From CAYRXM01 sp964449465 (GTDB lineage: Bacteria; Chloroflexota; Anaerolineae; JAFGEY01): a DNA stretch of 64,000 nt. The stretch spans positions 1-64,000 of the forward strand of contig CAYVBK010000003.1 of the NCBI GenBank assembly GCA_964449465.1, in the 5' to 3' direction. The position numbers and the translations under genes were made by a program. The notes beneath the pieces are model-generated. The model made no database searches and was not told where the DNA came from. It saw only the letters and a program-made list of their open reading frames with translations. Positions 15,729 through 24,750 of the stretch are shown here, one piece after another; position 1 is the stretch's first letter; every line of letters starts with the position of its first letter.

Positions 15729-18158
15729 ATGGCTGAAACCCAACACATCACCCTGCCCATCACCGGCATGACCTGTGCCAACTGTGTGGCCACGGTGGAA
15801 CGCAACTTGAAAAAAACGTCCGGCGTGACCGCCGCCGCAGTCAACCTTTCGTCAGAGCGGGCCGCCATCGAGTTTGATCCGACGCTCACTACCCTGTCCG
15901 ACCTGATTGGGCGGATCGAGCGAGCCGGCTATGGCATCGCCGCCGGCGAGGCAAACCTGCTGATCCGACAGATGAACGACCCTGCCGATGCGCTGCGGCT
16001 GGAGCAGTCGCTCGCCCGCATCCAGGGCGTGCTGCAAGCCAGCGTCCAGGCTGTGACCGGACGAGTGCAAGTGCGTTACATTCCCACCCTGGTCAGCCAG
16101 ACCGATTTGCGCCGCGCCATCGCCGCGGCCGGTTTTACCGCCGCCGCCAATGATGGCGACATGGAGGATGTCGAAGCCCTGGCTCGCCAGGCCGACATTG
16201 CTCAGCAGCAACGACTGCTCATCGTCGGCCTGATTTTTACCGTCCCGCTGTTTGTGCTATCCATGAGCGGCGACCTGGGACTGTTGCCGATGACCTGGTC
16301 ACATGCTCCCTGGCTCAAATGGCTCATGCTGGTTCTAGCCACGCCGGTGCAGTTTTATGTCGGCTGGCAATACTATGTGGGTGCGTTCAAGGCCTTGCGC
16401 AACGGCGCGGCCAACATGGACGTGCTGGTGGCGCTGGGCAGTTCGGCGGCCTATTTTTATTCGCTGCCGGTGACATGGGGCTGGGTCGGCGGGCATGTCT
16501 ATTTTGAAACCGCCGCCGTGATCATTACCCTGATCAAGCTGGGCAAATTTCTCGAAGCACGCGCCAAAGGGCGCACCAGCGAGGCCATCAAAAAGTTGAT
16601 GGGCCTGCGCCCGCGCACCGCCCGCGTGGTGCGCGACGGCCAGGAGCAAGACGTGCCGGTAGACGATGTCCGCGTGGGCGACCTGGTGCTGGTGCGGCCG
16701 GGCGAAAAACTGCCCGTAGATGGCGTGGTGGTCGAAGGTCGCTCGGCAGTGGACGAGTCTATGCTCACCGGCGAGTCGCTGCCGGTGGACAAGGGACCCG
16801 GCGATGCGGTCATTGGCGCCACGCTCAACCGGCTGGGGCTGCTCAAATTCGAGGCCACCCGGGTGGGCAAAGAAACCGCCCTGGCCCAAATCATCCGTCT
16901 GGTTCAAGAAGCCCAGGGCAGCAAGGCGCCCATCCAACGGCTGGCCGACCAGATTTCGGCGATCTTTGTGCCGGCGGTGCTGGTGGTGGCTCTGCTCACC
17001 GGGCTGGCGTGGTATTTCCTGGTGCCGCTGCCGGTCAATGCCGACACGAGCCTGTTCACCCGCGCCCTGATTCATATGGTCGCCGTGCTGGTGATCGCCT
17101 GCCCTTGCGCCATGGGCCTGGCCACCCCCACCGCGGTGATGGTCGGCGCAGGCAAGGGCGCCGAACTGGGCATCTTGGTCAAATCGGGCGAGGCCCTGGA
17201 GCGAGCCGGCCGGCTGACCACCGTGGTGCTGGACAAAACCGGCACCATCACCCGCGGGCAGCCGGCTGTGACCGACCTGGCGGTGCATGATCCGGCCGGC
17301 CCAACCGCCGACGAACTGCTGCGCCTGGCCGCTTCGGTAGAAAAGGGCAGCGAACACCCCCTGGGTGAAGCCCTGGTAGCCGAGGCCGGGCATCGCAGCC
17401 TGCCCCTGTCATCGCCGCAGGGATTCCGCGCCGAGGCCGGACACGGGGTGATGGCGCAGGTGGATGGACACGATGTATGGGTAGGCAGCCCGCGCATGAT
17501 GGCCGCTCACCAGATACCTTTGGGTAAGCTGGAGCCAGAGGTGCACCACTTGTCAAATCAGGGCAAGACGACTATACTGGTCGCTCTGGATGGAGCCCTG
17601 GCCGGCGTCATTGGCGTGGCCGACACGGTCAAAGACAACTCGGCTGCGGCAGTGGCCGCGCTGCACGCGCTGGGCCTGGGAGTGATTATGCTCACCGGCG
17701 ACAACCCGCAGACGGCCGAGGCCATCGCCCAGCAGGTGGGCATCGAGCGGGTGCTGGCCCAGGTGCTGCCAGGCGACAAAGCCGCCGAGGTCGGCAAACT
17801 CCAGGCCGCCAGCCAGGTGGTGGCGATGGTCGGCGACGGCATCAACGACGCCCCAGCCCTGGCTCAGGCCGACGTGGGCATCGCCATCGGCAGCGGCGCC
17901 GATGTGGCTCTGGCCTCGGCCCCGGTGGTGCTGATCAGCGGCGACCTGATGGGCGTGGCCCGCGCCATTGCCCTCTCCAGACGCACCCTGCGCACGATCA
18001 AGCAAAATCTGTTCTGGGCCTTTTTCTACAACGTCATCCTGATTCCGGCAGCGGCAGTGGGGCTACTCAACCCCATGTTGGCCGCCGCGGCGATGGCCTT
18101 TAGCAGCGTGTTTGTGGTATCCAATAGCCTGCGCCTGCGCCGCTTTCGAGTAGCATAG
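15729..18158 (+). CDS. copA: Copper-exporting P1B-type ATPase
   Basis: An 809-residue P-type ATPase that expels Cu(I) from the cytoplasm. The first N-terminal HMA domain has Cys16 and Cys19 (GMTCANC). A second HMA-like domain at about residues 75-140 lacks the CxxC pair and so cannot bind copper in the usual way. The membrane CPC motif is Cys458-Pro-Cys460, the phosphorylated Asp502 is in DKTGTITRG, and the hinge GDGINDAPAL follows. The ATG at 15729 was chosen; a TTG two codons earlier is an alternative. Third gene of the csoR operon. Known: two adjacent HMA domains are common; the degenerate second one here is a point of interest. Confidence 0.95.
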   Translation: MAETQHITLPITGMTCANCVATVERNLKKTSGVTAAAVNLSSERAAIEFDPTLTTLSDLIGRIERAGYGIAAGEANLLIRQMNDPADALRLEQSLARIQGVLQASVQAVTGRVQVRYIPTLVSQTDLRRAIAAAGFTAAANDGDMEDVEALARQADIAQQQRLLIVGLIFTVPLFVLSMSGDLGLLPMTWSHAPWLKWLMLVLATPVQFYVGWQYYVGAFKALRNGAANMDVLVALGSSAAYFYSLPVTWGWVGGHVYFETAAVIITLIKLGKFLEARAKGRTSEAIKKLMGLRPRTARVVRDGQEQDVPVDDVRVGDLVLVRPGEKLPVDGVVVEGRSAVDESMLTGESLPVDKGPGDAVIGATLNRLGLLKFEATRVGKETALAQIIRLVQEAQGSKAPIQRLADQISAIFVPAVLVVALLTGLAWYFLVPLPVNADTSLFTRALIHMVAVLVIACPCAMGLATPTAVMVGAGKGAELGILVKSGEALERAGRLTTVVLDKTGTITRGQPAVTDLAVHDPAGPTADELLRLAASVEKGSEHPLGEALVAEAGHRSLPLSSPQGFRAEAGHGVMAQVDGHDVWVGSPRMMAAHQIPLGKLEPEVHHLSNQGKTTILVALDGALAGVIGVADTVKDNSAAAVAALHALGLGVIMLTGDNPQTAEAIAQQVGIERVLAQVLPGDKAAEVGKLQAASQVVAMVGDGINDAPALAQADVGIAIGSGADVALASAPVVLISGDLMGVARAIALSRRTLRTIKQNLFWAFFYNVILIPAAAVGLLNPMLAAAAMAFSSVFVVSNSLRLRRFRVA

Positions 18159-18167
18159 CGAGGACAC

Positions 18168-19532
18168 ATGTCCAATTCACCGAAATGGGTCGGCATCTTG
18201 CTGATCGGAGTATTGGGTTTCTTGATGTTGACGGCAACGCCCACCTGGGCGCACGCGCTGGGACAAAATACGGTCTATATCTATTTTTTCTACGGCAAAG
18301 ATTGCCCGCACTGTGCCGAAGAAGAGCCTTTTCTGGCCGATCTGGCCCGTCGTTACCCCCAGGTTCAGGTAGAAGAATTTGAGGTCTGGTACAACAAGAC
18401 CAACCGCGACTTGTTGGGGCAAATGGGCGCGGCATTTGGTTTTGAGCCGGGCGGCGTGCCGGTCACATTCATCGGTGAGCGATACTGGATCGGCTTTACC
18501 GAAAGCATCGGCCAGGAAATGGAGGCCCACGTCACAGCCTGCATCGAAATGCCCTGCCCCGACGCTGGCGGCGGCATCGTGCCGGGCCACATCAAAACCG
18601 GCCCCGACCCGGCTGTCCAGGCCATGCAGACCGGAGTGATCCGGCTGCCCTTGATCGGCGACATTGACCTCGCGCACCAATCTCTCATCCTCAGCACAGC
18701 GGTGATTGCTTTGGTAGACGGCATCAATCCCTGTTCGCTGTGGGTGCTGTCCATTTTGCTGGCGATCACCCTGCACACCGGCTCGCGCAAAAAAATCTTG
18801 ATCATCGGCCTGGTCTTTCTGACCATCACCTCACTCATTTATGCCCTCTTTATCGCCGGTTTGTTCACCATCTTGAGCCTGATGAGCTTTTTGGGCTGGA
18901 TTCAGGCGGTGGTGGCGTTGATGGCCCTCTTTTTTGCCGCCGTTAACATCAAGGACTATTTCTGGTACAAAGAAGGGCTTTCTTTTACCATCGCCGACGA
19001 CAAAAAGCCCGGCATTTATAAAAACATCCGCCGCGTGCTGAACGCCGGCGACTCGATCTGGGGGCTGATCGGAGCGACGGTAATCATGTCGGGCGGGGTA
19101 TCGCTGGTGGAATTTTCCTGCACGGCCGGCTTTCCGGTGCTGTGGACCAACCTGCTCACCGCCCAGCAGGCCACACCACTGACCTTTATCTTGCTGCTGA
19201 TCCTGTACATGCTCATCTATCAGGCCGACGAACTGGCGATTTTCCTCACCGCCGTAGTGACGCTCAAGACCAGCAAACTGGAAGAAAAGCACGGGCGCAT
19301 CCTCAAGCTGATCGGCGGCTCGCTGATGCTGACCCTGGCTCTGGTGATGCTGATCCGCCCCTCGTTAATGAACAACCTGGGCAGCTCACTGCTGATCCTG
19401 GCTGCGGCACTGCTGGTGGCCGGGCTAATTTTGCTGACGCATCGCTGGCTGCTGCCTCGACTGGGCATCCATGTGGGCAGTGAGGCACTGGCCACCTCGG
19501 GCCGGCGCGCCCGCCGCCGTCGCCGACACTGA
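18168..19532 (+). CDS. Thioredoxin-like plus DsbD/CcdA-like membrane protein
   Basis: A 454-residue protein. A signal or anchor segment (residues 5-28) is followed by a thioredoxin-like domain with Cys46-Pro-His-Cys49 (KDCPHCAEEEP) and a cis-Pro region GGVPVTF, both placed outside the membrane. From about residue 165 the remainder has six or more hydrophobic helices, with NPCSLWVL and EFSCTAGFPV carrying single cysteines, as in the DsbD/CcdA electron-carrier fold. It starts nine bases after copA. Likely role: moving electrons across the membrane or reducing thiols, possibly to support copper handling (inference). Not a canonical DsbD, because the thioredoxin domain is N-terminal. The C-terminus is a short poly-Arg tail. 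Confidence 0.8.
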   Translation: MSNSPKWVGILLIGVLGFLMLTATPTWAHALGQNTVYIYFFYGKDCPHCAEEEPFLADLARRYPQVQVEEFEVWYNKTNRDLLGQMGAAFGFEPGGVPVTFIGERYWIGFTESIGQEMEAHVTACIEMPCPDAGGGIVPGHIKTGPDPAVQAMQTGVIRLPLIGDIDLAHQSLILSTAVIALVDGINPCSLWVLSILLAITLHTGSRKKILIIGLVFLTITSLIYALFIAGLFTILSLMSFLGWIQAVVALMALFFAAVNIKDYFWYKEGLSFTIADDKKPGIYKNIRRVLNAGDSIWGLIGATVIMSGGVSLVEFSCTAGFPVLWTNLLTAQQATPLTFILLLILYMLIYQADELAIFLTAVVTLKTSKLEEKHGRILKLIGGSLMLTLALVMLIRPSLMNNLGSSLLILAAALLVAGLILLTHRWLLPRLGIHVGSEALATSGRRARRRRRH

Positions 19533-19584
19533 AAACAGTGACACATTGATGAAAATAACAAGCTAAAGACCATTTATGAGTCCA

Positions 19585-19723
19585 CTGAAAAAACCACCAA
19601 GTACACGAAGAAAGTCAAGACTTGCATTAATTATTTCAATATTGTATTTGAACAATTTCAAGCTCAACCTGAATTTTCTTTGTGACCTTTGTGTTCTTTG
19701 TGGTTAAATCCACCTTTTTTCAG
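19585..19723. repeat. Inverted-repeat element with CACAAAG-type arrays, copy 1
   Basis: It starts with CTGAAAAAACCACCAAG and ends with CCACCTTTTTTCAG. The interior carries repeats of the form CTTTGTG/CACAAAG in both directions (TGACCTTTGTGTTCTTTGTGG on the right). The same outline recurs 62 bases downstream. Confidence 0.65.
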
Positions 19724-19784
19724 GAGAGTCATTTATATTTCCGGTCAACCCAGTGTCTCGGCAGTAAAACATTTTCTAGGGGGC

Positions 19785-19904
19785 CGCTGAAAAAGTCTAT
19801 TTCTACCACAAAGAACACCGAGAACACAAAGGTTTACGATACTTTTGAGTCGCTAGAAATGCTTTGTGCTCTTTGTGTCTTGGTGGTGAGCGGGTTTTTC
19901 AGCG
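19785..19904. repeat. Inverted-repeat element with CACAAAG-type arrays, copy 2
   Basis: Perfect terminal inverted repeats CGCTGAAAAA and TTTTTCAGCG bracket ACCACAAAGAACACC on the left and its near complement TGTCTTGGTGGT on the right. It is shorter than copy 1 (120 against 139 bases). Confidence 0.7.
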
Positions 19905-19949
19905 CGCTCTTGGCGGACTCGTTCATCTTTTCAGTGATATGGAGGTTTT

Positions 19950-20894
19950 ATGGCAGCCATTCTCCAGGTAAACAACCTGGTCAAAAAATACGGCGATTTT
20001 GTCGCCGTCCAAGGCATCTCGTTCGACATTCAAGAGGGCGAGGTATTTGGCCTGCTGGGGCCGAACGGGGCGGGCAAAACCACCACCATCTCGATGCTCT
20101 CCACCCTCTATGTCCCCAGCGGTGGCGATGCCACCATCGGCGGCCACTCGATCCGCACAGAGCCGATGGCCGTTCGCCGGCTGATCGGAGTGGTGCCGCA
20201 AGAGCTGGCCCTCTATGACGACCTGACTGCCCGCGAAAATCTGCAATTCTGGGGACAGATGTACGGCCTGAGCGGCAAAGCCCTTTCCAACCGCATCGCC
20301 GAGGTGTTGGAACAGATCGGCCTGACCGACAAGGCCCAAGATCGGGTCAAAACCTATTCGGGCGGAATGAAGCGGCGGGTCAACATTGGCGTGGGCCTGC
20401 TGCACAAGCCCCGCCTGCTGTTTATGGACGAACCAACCGTCGGCATTGATCCGCAATCGCGCCGCGCCATCCTGGATACGGTCAAAGAACTGAACCGGCA
20501 GGGCATGACCGTGTTGTACACCACCCATTATATGGAAGAAGCGGCCGAGTTGTCGCACCGCGTTGGCATCATCGATCACGGCGAAATGATCGCTCTCGGC
20601 ACGCAAAAAGAGCTCACCCGACAGGTCGGCGAAACCGAAACCCTGATCTTGCACCTGGACCCCACCGAAGACCCCGCACCGCTGGCCGCAGCTTTGGGTG
20701 GCATCCCTGGCGTCTTGAGCGCAGACGCCGGCGATCATCAGGTCACACTGATCACCCCCGAAGCAGAAGACATTTTGGCTCCGGTGATTGCCCGCGCCAA
20801 CGAGATCGGCCTCAAAGTCCGCTCGGTAGACATTCGCGAACCCAACCTGGAAGCGGTGTTTTTACACCTCACCGGCCGCGCCCTGCGCGATTAG
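19950..20894 (+). CDS. ABC-2 exporter ATP-binding protein
   Basis: A 314-residue nucleotide-binding subunit. Walker A is GPNGAGKTTT, the signature is YSGGMKRRV (degenerate LSGGQ), Walker B is LLFMDEPTVGID and the switch His is in TTHYMEEA. The C-terminal 80 residues form the DUF4162-like extension common in ABC-2 ATPases of the DrrA/CcmA type. Known: these energise drug, polysaccharide or antibiotic export with ABC-2 permeases. The two permease genes follow directly, so the three form one exporter. The substrate is unknown. Its GGAGG ribosome site precedes the ATG. Confidence 0.93.
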   Translation: MAAILQVNNLVKKYGDFVAVQGISFDIQEGEVFGLLGPNGAGKTTTISMLSTLYVPSGGDATIGGHSIRTEPMAVRRLIGVVPQELALYDDLTARENLQFWGQMYGLSGKALSNRIAEVLEQIGLTDKAQDRVKTYSGGMKRRVNIGVGLLHKPRLLFMDEPTVGIDPQSRRAILDTVKELNRQGMTVLYTTHYMEEAAELSHRVGIIDHGEMIALGTQKELTRQVGETETLILHLDPTEDPAPLAAALGGIPGVLSADAGDHQVTLITPEAEDILAPVIARANEIGLKVRSVDIREPNLEAVFLHLTGRALRD

Positions 20895-20905
20895 AGGAGA
20901 GACCG

Positions 20906-22165
20906 ATGAAAAAATTGTGGATCATTGGCTGCAAGGACCTCACGCTGGCTTTTCGCGACCGGGCGGCGTTGATTTTTATGCTGCTGGCGCCCTTTTTGCT
21001 CACTTTGGGGCTGGGCGCGGCCACCGGCCGATTTTCCAACCGCAGCGCCGGCAGCGGCCTGAGCGACATTCCGGTCGTTCTGGTCAACCTGGACGGGGCG
21101 CAGTTGGGCGATGCGCTGGTTGAGGTGTTTCAATCGGCCGAACTGGCCGAACTGGTCGAGCCGACGGTGGCCGATTCGGCCGAGGCGGCCCGTCTGCTGG
21201 TTGACCAGGACAAGGCCGCCGCCGCTGTGATCGTGCCGGTCGGCTTGACGGCCTCTATCATTCCCGCAGCCGATCAGTTGCCACCGAACGAGCCAACCAA
21301 CGTTCAGATTTATGTCAACCCCAACCGCCCCACCTCGGCCGGGGTGATCCAGACCATTGTCGAAGAATTTTTGGCGCGGGTGGAAACGGGCCGGATCGGC
21401 GGCGAGGTGGCTCTGCTGATGCTGGCAGAAAGCGGACGGCTGCCGGCCGATCCACAGGCCATCGAGCAGATCGGACGCACAATGGGTCAACGCATCGCCG
21501 GCAGCAACGCACTCGAAACGGCCATCCCGCTGCTCAAGACCACCGGCAGCGCGGCGATCCAGTTTGATATTTTGGCCTACATGGCCCCCAGCATGGCCCT
21601 GATGTTTTTAATGTACACCGTCAGCTATGGCGGCCGTTCGATCTTGATCGAGCGCAGCCGCGGCACGCTGCCGCGCATGCTGATCTCGCCGACAGCTACT
21701 GCTCACATCTTGGGCGGCAAGGTGCTGGGCACCTGGCTCATCGGCGTGGCACAGGTAAGCATTTTGGTGCTGGCCTCGACGCTGCTCTTTCAACTCCGCT
21801 GGGGCGATCCGCTAGGCGTGCTGGCGGTGGTACTGGCAGCGGCATTCGGCGCCACCGGCTGGGGCATGCTGCTCACCGCGCTGTCGCGCACGCCGGGGCA
21901 GGTCTCGGCCATCGGCTCGGCCATGATGCTGACTTTTGGCATTTTGGGCGGCAATTTCATTGACCCTAATATGATGCCTGAAGCGGTGCGCTGGCTGTCC
22001 AAGATCACCCCCAACGCCTGGGGACTGGATGGGTTCACCACGCTGGCTCTGGGCGGCGGCCTGACCGATGTTTTTCGCCCGGTGCTGGCTCTACTGGCGA
22101 TGGGTGCCGTTTTGTTTATCATCTCTGTGTTTGCCTTTAATCGGCAAGGGATTGCACAACAATGA
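20906..22165 (+). CDS. ABC-2 type permease (first subunit)
   Basis: A 419-residue membrane protein. One N-terminal helix (about 20-40) is followed by a large outer loop of about 170 residues and then five or six C-terminal helices. That topology is typical of YhgE/DrrB-like ABC-2 permeases. The conserved turn around ERSRGTLPRML, before the helix cluster, is typical of ABC-2 permeases. The 11-base gap after the ATPase and the ATGA overlap with the next gene mean a single operon. It makes the export channel with the second permease; substrate not known. Confidence 0.88.
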   Translation: MKKLWIIGCKDLTLAFRDRAALIFMLLAPFLLTLGLGAATGRFSNRSAGSGLSDIPVVLVNLDGAQLGDALVEVFQSAELAELVEPTVADSAEAARLLVDQDKAAAAVIVPVGLTASIIPAADQLPPNEPTNVQIYVNPNRPTSAGVIQTIVEEFLARVETGRIGGEVALLMLAESGRLPADPQAIEQIGRTMGQRIAGSNALETAIPLLKTTGSAAIQFDILAYMAPSMALMFLMYTVSYGGRSILIERSRGTLPRMLISPTATAHILGGKVLGTWLIGVAQVSILVLASTLLFQLRWGDPLGVLAVVLAAAFGATGWGMLLTALSRTPGQVSAIGSAMMLTFGILGGNFIDPNMMPEAVRWLSKITPNAWGLDGFTTLALGGGLTDVFRPVLALLAMGAVLFIISVFAFNRQGIAQQ

Positions 22166-23349
22166 GAAAAATTCTGGCCATTGCCTACAAAGACCTGGTC
22201 ATTCGCTTTTCCAGCCTGTCCGAGTTGTTGTTTTTTATCATCTTGCCGATCGTCTTTACCGTGCTATTGGCCGGCGGCACACCCGGCGGCAACGCCGATA
22301 ACCGCATCCACCTGACCGTGGTGGATGAGGCTCACTCTGCGTTATCTGCCCAGATCGTCGCTGGCCTGGAACAGTCTACCTCGGTGCGGCCGGTGCTGAC
22401 CGAGCGGGCGCAGGCTGGGCGCGAATTTCAAGAGCGACGCACCCCGGCGGTGCTGATCATTCCGGCGGAGTTCGATCTGGCCTCGGCCGGGCAAGGGCTG
22501 GAGCTGAAACAGCAGCCCAACAACCTCAATGCGCTGGTGGCCGAGCGTGCCGTGCTGGCCGTGCTGAACCGGGTGGGCAGTGCCATGACGATTGCCCAAA
22601 CCAGCGTTCAAGAGGCAGACCAGGCGCGGGCATTTGCCTCCGACTCGGAGCGGCAAGCCTATTTTGCCACCGCCCTGGACAGGGCGCAAACGCGCATCGC
22701 TGAGGCGCCCAAACGCCTGGAAATCACCCGCGCCGGCACGCCCGATCAGGTCGAGTATGACCCGGCGGTCAGTTCATCGGCCGGGCAAATGATCACCTGG
22801 GTGTTTATCCCGTTGTTGGGACTTTCGGGGCTGTTTGCCTTTGAGCGCAGCCAAGGCACCCTGCGGCGCCTGCTGACCACGCCCACTCATTCGTCCATCT
22901 TTATGCTGGGGGCAATTGGCGGGCAGGTGTTTGGAGCATTGGTACAAATGGCTTTGCTGGTGGGATTTGGCATCGTGGTGATGAGGCTGCCATGGGGACG
23001 CGAGCCGCTGGCCCTGGCCGCGCTGCTCACCTCGTTTGCCCTGGCTGCTGCCGCTTTGGGGGTGACGCTGGGGACATTTATCAAGACCGAAGGACAGGCC
23101 ACCGGCTTGAGCATCATGCTGGGTATGGTCATGGCCTTGCTGGGCGGCTGCTGGTATCCGCTGGAATTATTCCCTACGGCGATGCAAAACATCGTGCGCG
23201 TGCTGCCCACCACCTGGGCCATGCAAGGCATGCTCGATCTGTTGATGCGCTCCGGCAGCCTGATGGACATTCTGCCGGAGGCCGGCGTGCTGTTGGGATT
23301 CGCCGTCGTCTTTTTGGGCATCGGAGTCTGGCGATTCAGATTTGAATAG
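22162..23349 (+). CDS. ABC-2 type permease (second subunit)
   Basis: A 395-residue paralogue of the first permease, with the same topology: an N-terminal helix (about 18-36), a long outer domain rich in Ala and Gln, and a C-terminal cluster of helices introduced by ERSQGTLRRLL. Its ATG overlaps the preceding stop. Two unlike permeases plus one ATPase indicate a heterodimeric channel. The TAG stop lies in the first unit of a five-copy 15-bp tandem repeat. Confidence 0.88.
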   Translation: MRKILAIAYKDLVIRFSSLSELLFFIILPIVFTVLLAGGTPGGNADNRIHLTVVDEAHSALSAQIVAGLEQSTSVRPVLTERAQAGREFQERRTPAVLIIPAEFDLASAGQGLELKQQPNNLNALVAERAVLAVLNRVGSAMTIAQTSVQEADQARAFASDSERQAYFATALDRAQTRIAEAPKRLEITRAGTPDQVEYDPAVSSSAGQMITWVFIPLLGLSGLFAFERSQGTLRRLLTTPTHSSIFMLGAIGGQVFGALVQMALLVGFGIVVMRLPWGREPLALAALLTSFALAAAALGVTLGTFIKTEGQATGLSIMLGMVMALLGGCWYPLELFPTAMQNIVRVLPTTWAMQGMLDLLMRSGSLMDILPEAGVLLGFAVVFLGIGVWRFRFE

Positions 23350-23410
23350 GCCAGATTTGAATAGGCCAGATTTGAATAGGCCAGATTTGAATAGGCCAGA
23401 TTTGAATAAA
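23336..23410. repeat. Five-copy 15-bp tandem repeat overlapping a stop codon
   Basis: Units of CCAGATTTGAATAGG run from 23336 to 23410; the first has T for the first C and the last ends in AAA. The TAG stop of the second permease is in unit 1. The frame is preserved, since 15 is a multiple of three, so each unit keeps a TAG. Confidence 0.95.
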
Positions 23411-23423
23411 CAAGAGGAGCGAG

Positions 23424-23654
23424 ATGCATCCTTTACTGCCTTTGGGTGTTGGAGTTGTCGGCCTGGCACTGATAGTGGTTTCTATCGTGATGTACTATGT
23501 CCGAACGCGAGATGAGCAGCTTTTCCAGAGATTCTGGCTGGGCAAAGACCTCTTGTCCGACCTCGAATACTGGATGAATCGCATCGGTTTTGGGCTGTCC
23601 ATCGCGGCGATCATCTGGCTGCTGCTGCTGCGTCTCGTTCTGAGAACGTACTGA
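23424..23654 (+). CDS. Small two-helix membrane protein
   Basis: A 76-residue protein not recognised as a named family. It has two hydrophobic segments, at about residues 5-25 and 52-72, joined by a charged loop containing RTRDEQLFQRFW. The ATG follows GAGGAGCGAG. It lies 13 bases after the tandem repeat, in the same direction as the ABC exporter, so it may be cotranscribed and accessory to it (inference). Confidence 0.65.
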   Translation: MHPLLPLGVGVVGLALIVVSIVMYYVRTRDEQLFQRFWLGKDLLSDLEYWMNRIGFGLSIAAIIWLLLLRLVLRTY

Positions 23655-23664
23655 AATGACAGGT

Positions 23665-23734
23665 GTGTTGGTTTCGGCAGGGTTTCGATGGCGTTCTACC
23701 GAACGCACTCAACCTGCTGACTCAACCGACGCAC
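23665..23734. repeat. Imperfect palindromic element between convergent genes
   Basis: TGTTGGTTTCGG on the left faces AACCGACGCAC on the right, enclosing GGTTTCGATGGCGTTCTACC and CGAACGCACTCAACC, which also occur at 41523-41559. Its right edge meets the TAG stop of the minus-strand gene. Confidence 0.55.
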
Positions 23735-24750
23735 TATGACGCCGACGAGCAAGCACGGCAGCCCTGCAAGGCACGTTGCACCGGCGTCCAACCTGTGTAG
23801 CGAGGTGATGTCCAGCCGGGCGCGCCGGGCAGCAGTTCGACGGCGTGATAATCGTCTATGCGCACCCTGTCCCAGGCGTGGATCACCCGCCCATCGCCCA
23901 GCGACAGCCCCACGTGGCCCCAATTCCGGTACTCGCCCGGACAGACCTCGTCCAATACTCCCCAGCAATCATAAAAGACAAAGGCCCCTCTGGGCGGAGC
24001 CTCATCGCCGGAAATCACGCCATATTCTTGGGCCGACTCGTGTGCCGTGCTGCCGCCAAACAACTCGATCTGGTTGCTCTGCTCATAGGCATCCTCAACA
24101 AAGGCCAGGCAGCGAAACCGATAGTCTGTCGTCCCCAACTGCTCTTGCGCCCAGTTCAGGGCATTTTCAATCATGACATCCCACTCGCGCTGCTCCATCT
24201 GCTCAAATTCTTCGCGGGTCAGCCCAAACAGCACCTCGTCTTGATAGCGACCGTTGGTGTAACAGTTGCGACGCAGCCGCCCTTCGTCTTGAAAGCCCAG
24301 GGCATGGTGCAGGTTGATCGAGGCCTGATTGCTGGCCAGGGTGGCCGAATTGGCCTTTTGACAGCGCAGTTCGCCAAAACCATAGCGCAGCAGCAAGCGC
24401 ACGGCATCACGGGCATAGCCCTTGCGTTGATGGGCGCGATAGATGCGAATGGCAAAGGTAAATGTGCCATGGCGGTTATTCCAATCGCGGATATTGGCCG
24501 CCCCCACCAACTCACCGGTCAGCGACTCGACCGCAAACGACAGAATATCGGGATTGGCCTGGCTAACATAACGTTCAAACCACGCTTCCAACATTTCGCG
24601 CGAGCGCGGCGGCTGAACGCCTCCCTCTAGCACACGAATGGCCTCGCTGTCCGACTCATCTGCCAGACTTGCATCCAGGTCGGCGCGCGTCCACGGGCGC
24701 AACCGCACCCGCTGCCCCTGCCAGAAATTTTCGGTGTCTGTTTTCGACAT
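23734..24750 (-). CDS. GNAT acetyltransferase fused to an NlpC/P60-like domain
   Basis: A 338-residue protein with two parts. Residues about 10-180 are a RimJ/RimL-type GNAT fold, with the acetyl-CoA pyrophosphate loop at HQRKGYARD (about 107-115) and the following NxxxxxLHHALGF segment. Residues about 195-300 resemble an NlpC/P60 cysteine peptidase: Cys214 in RCLAFVEDAY and His279 in NWGHVGLSLGDGRVIHAW match the family Cys and His positions. No signal peptide is present, so the protein is cytoplasmic. ATG at 24750 is preceded by AAGGAGACAAG; an earlier in-frame ATG at 24795 lacks such a site. Possible role: acetylating and cleaving a small amine or peptide (inference). The third catalytic residue is not certain. 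Confidence 0.75.
   Translation of the reverse strand: MSKTDTENFWQGQRVRLRPWTRADLDASLADESDSEAIRVLEGGVQPPRSREMLEAWFERYVSQANPDILSFAVESLTGELVGAANIRDWNNRHGTFTFAIRIYRAHQRKGYARDAVRLLLRYGFGELRCQKANSATLASNQASINLHHALGFQDEGRLRRNCYTNGRYQDEVLFGLTREEFEQMEQREWDVMIENALNWAQEQLGTTDYRFRCLAFVEDAYEQSNQIELFGGSTAHESAQEYGVISGDEAPPRGAFVFYDCWGVLDEVCPGEYRNWGHVGLSLGDGRVIHAWDRVRIDDYHAVELLPGAPGWTSPRYTGWTPVQRALQGCRACSSAS

Larger units (their letters stand above)
19533..19949. other. Intergenic region with two inverted-repeat elements
   Basis: No gene is believed here; an open frame is translated from the repeats. Two related elements (19585-19723 and 19785-19904) fill it, followed by 45 bases holding the GGAGG ribosome site of the ABC ATPase. 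Confidence 0.6.

Noticed and set aside
19682..20218. A plus-strand open frame with Leu/Phe-rich start before the ABC ATPase
   Set aside because: It is translated from the repeat elements and overlaps the ATPase in a different frame; no family match.
23336..23410. CRISPR array
   Set aside because: Units are directly abutting 15-bp repeats without spacers, so this is a tandem repeat.
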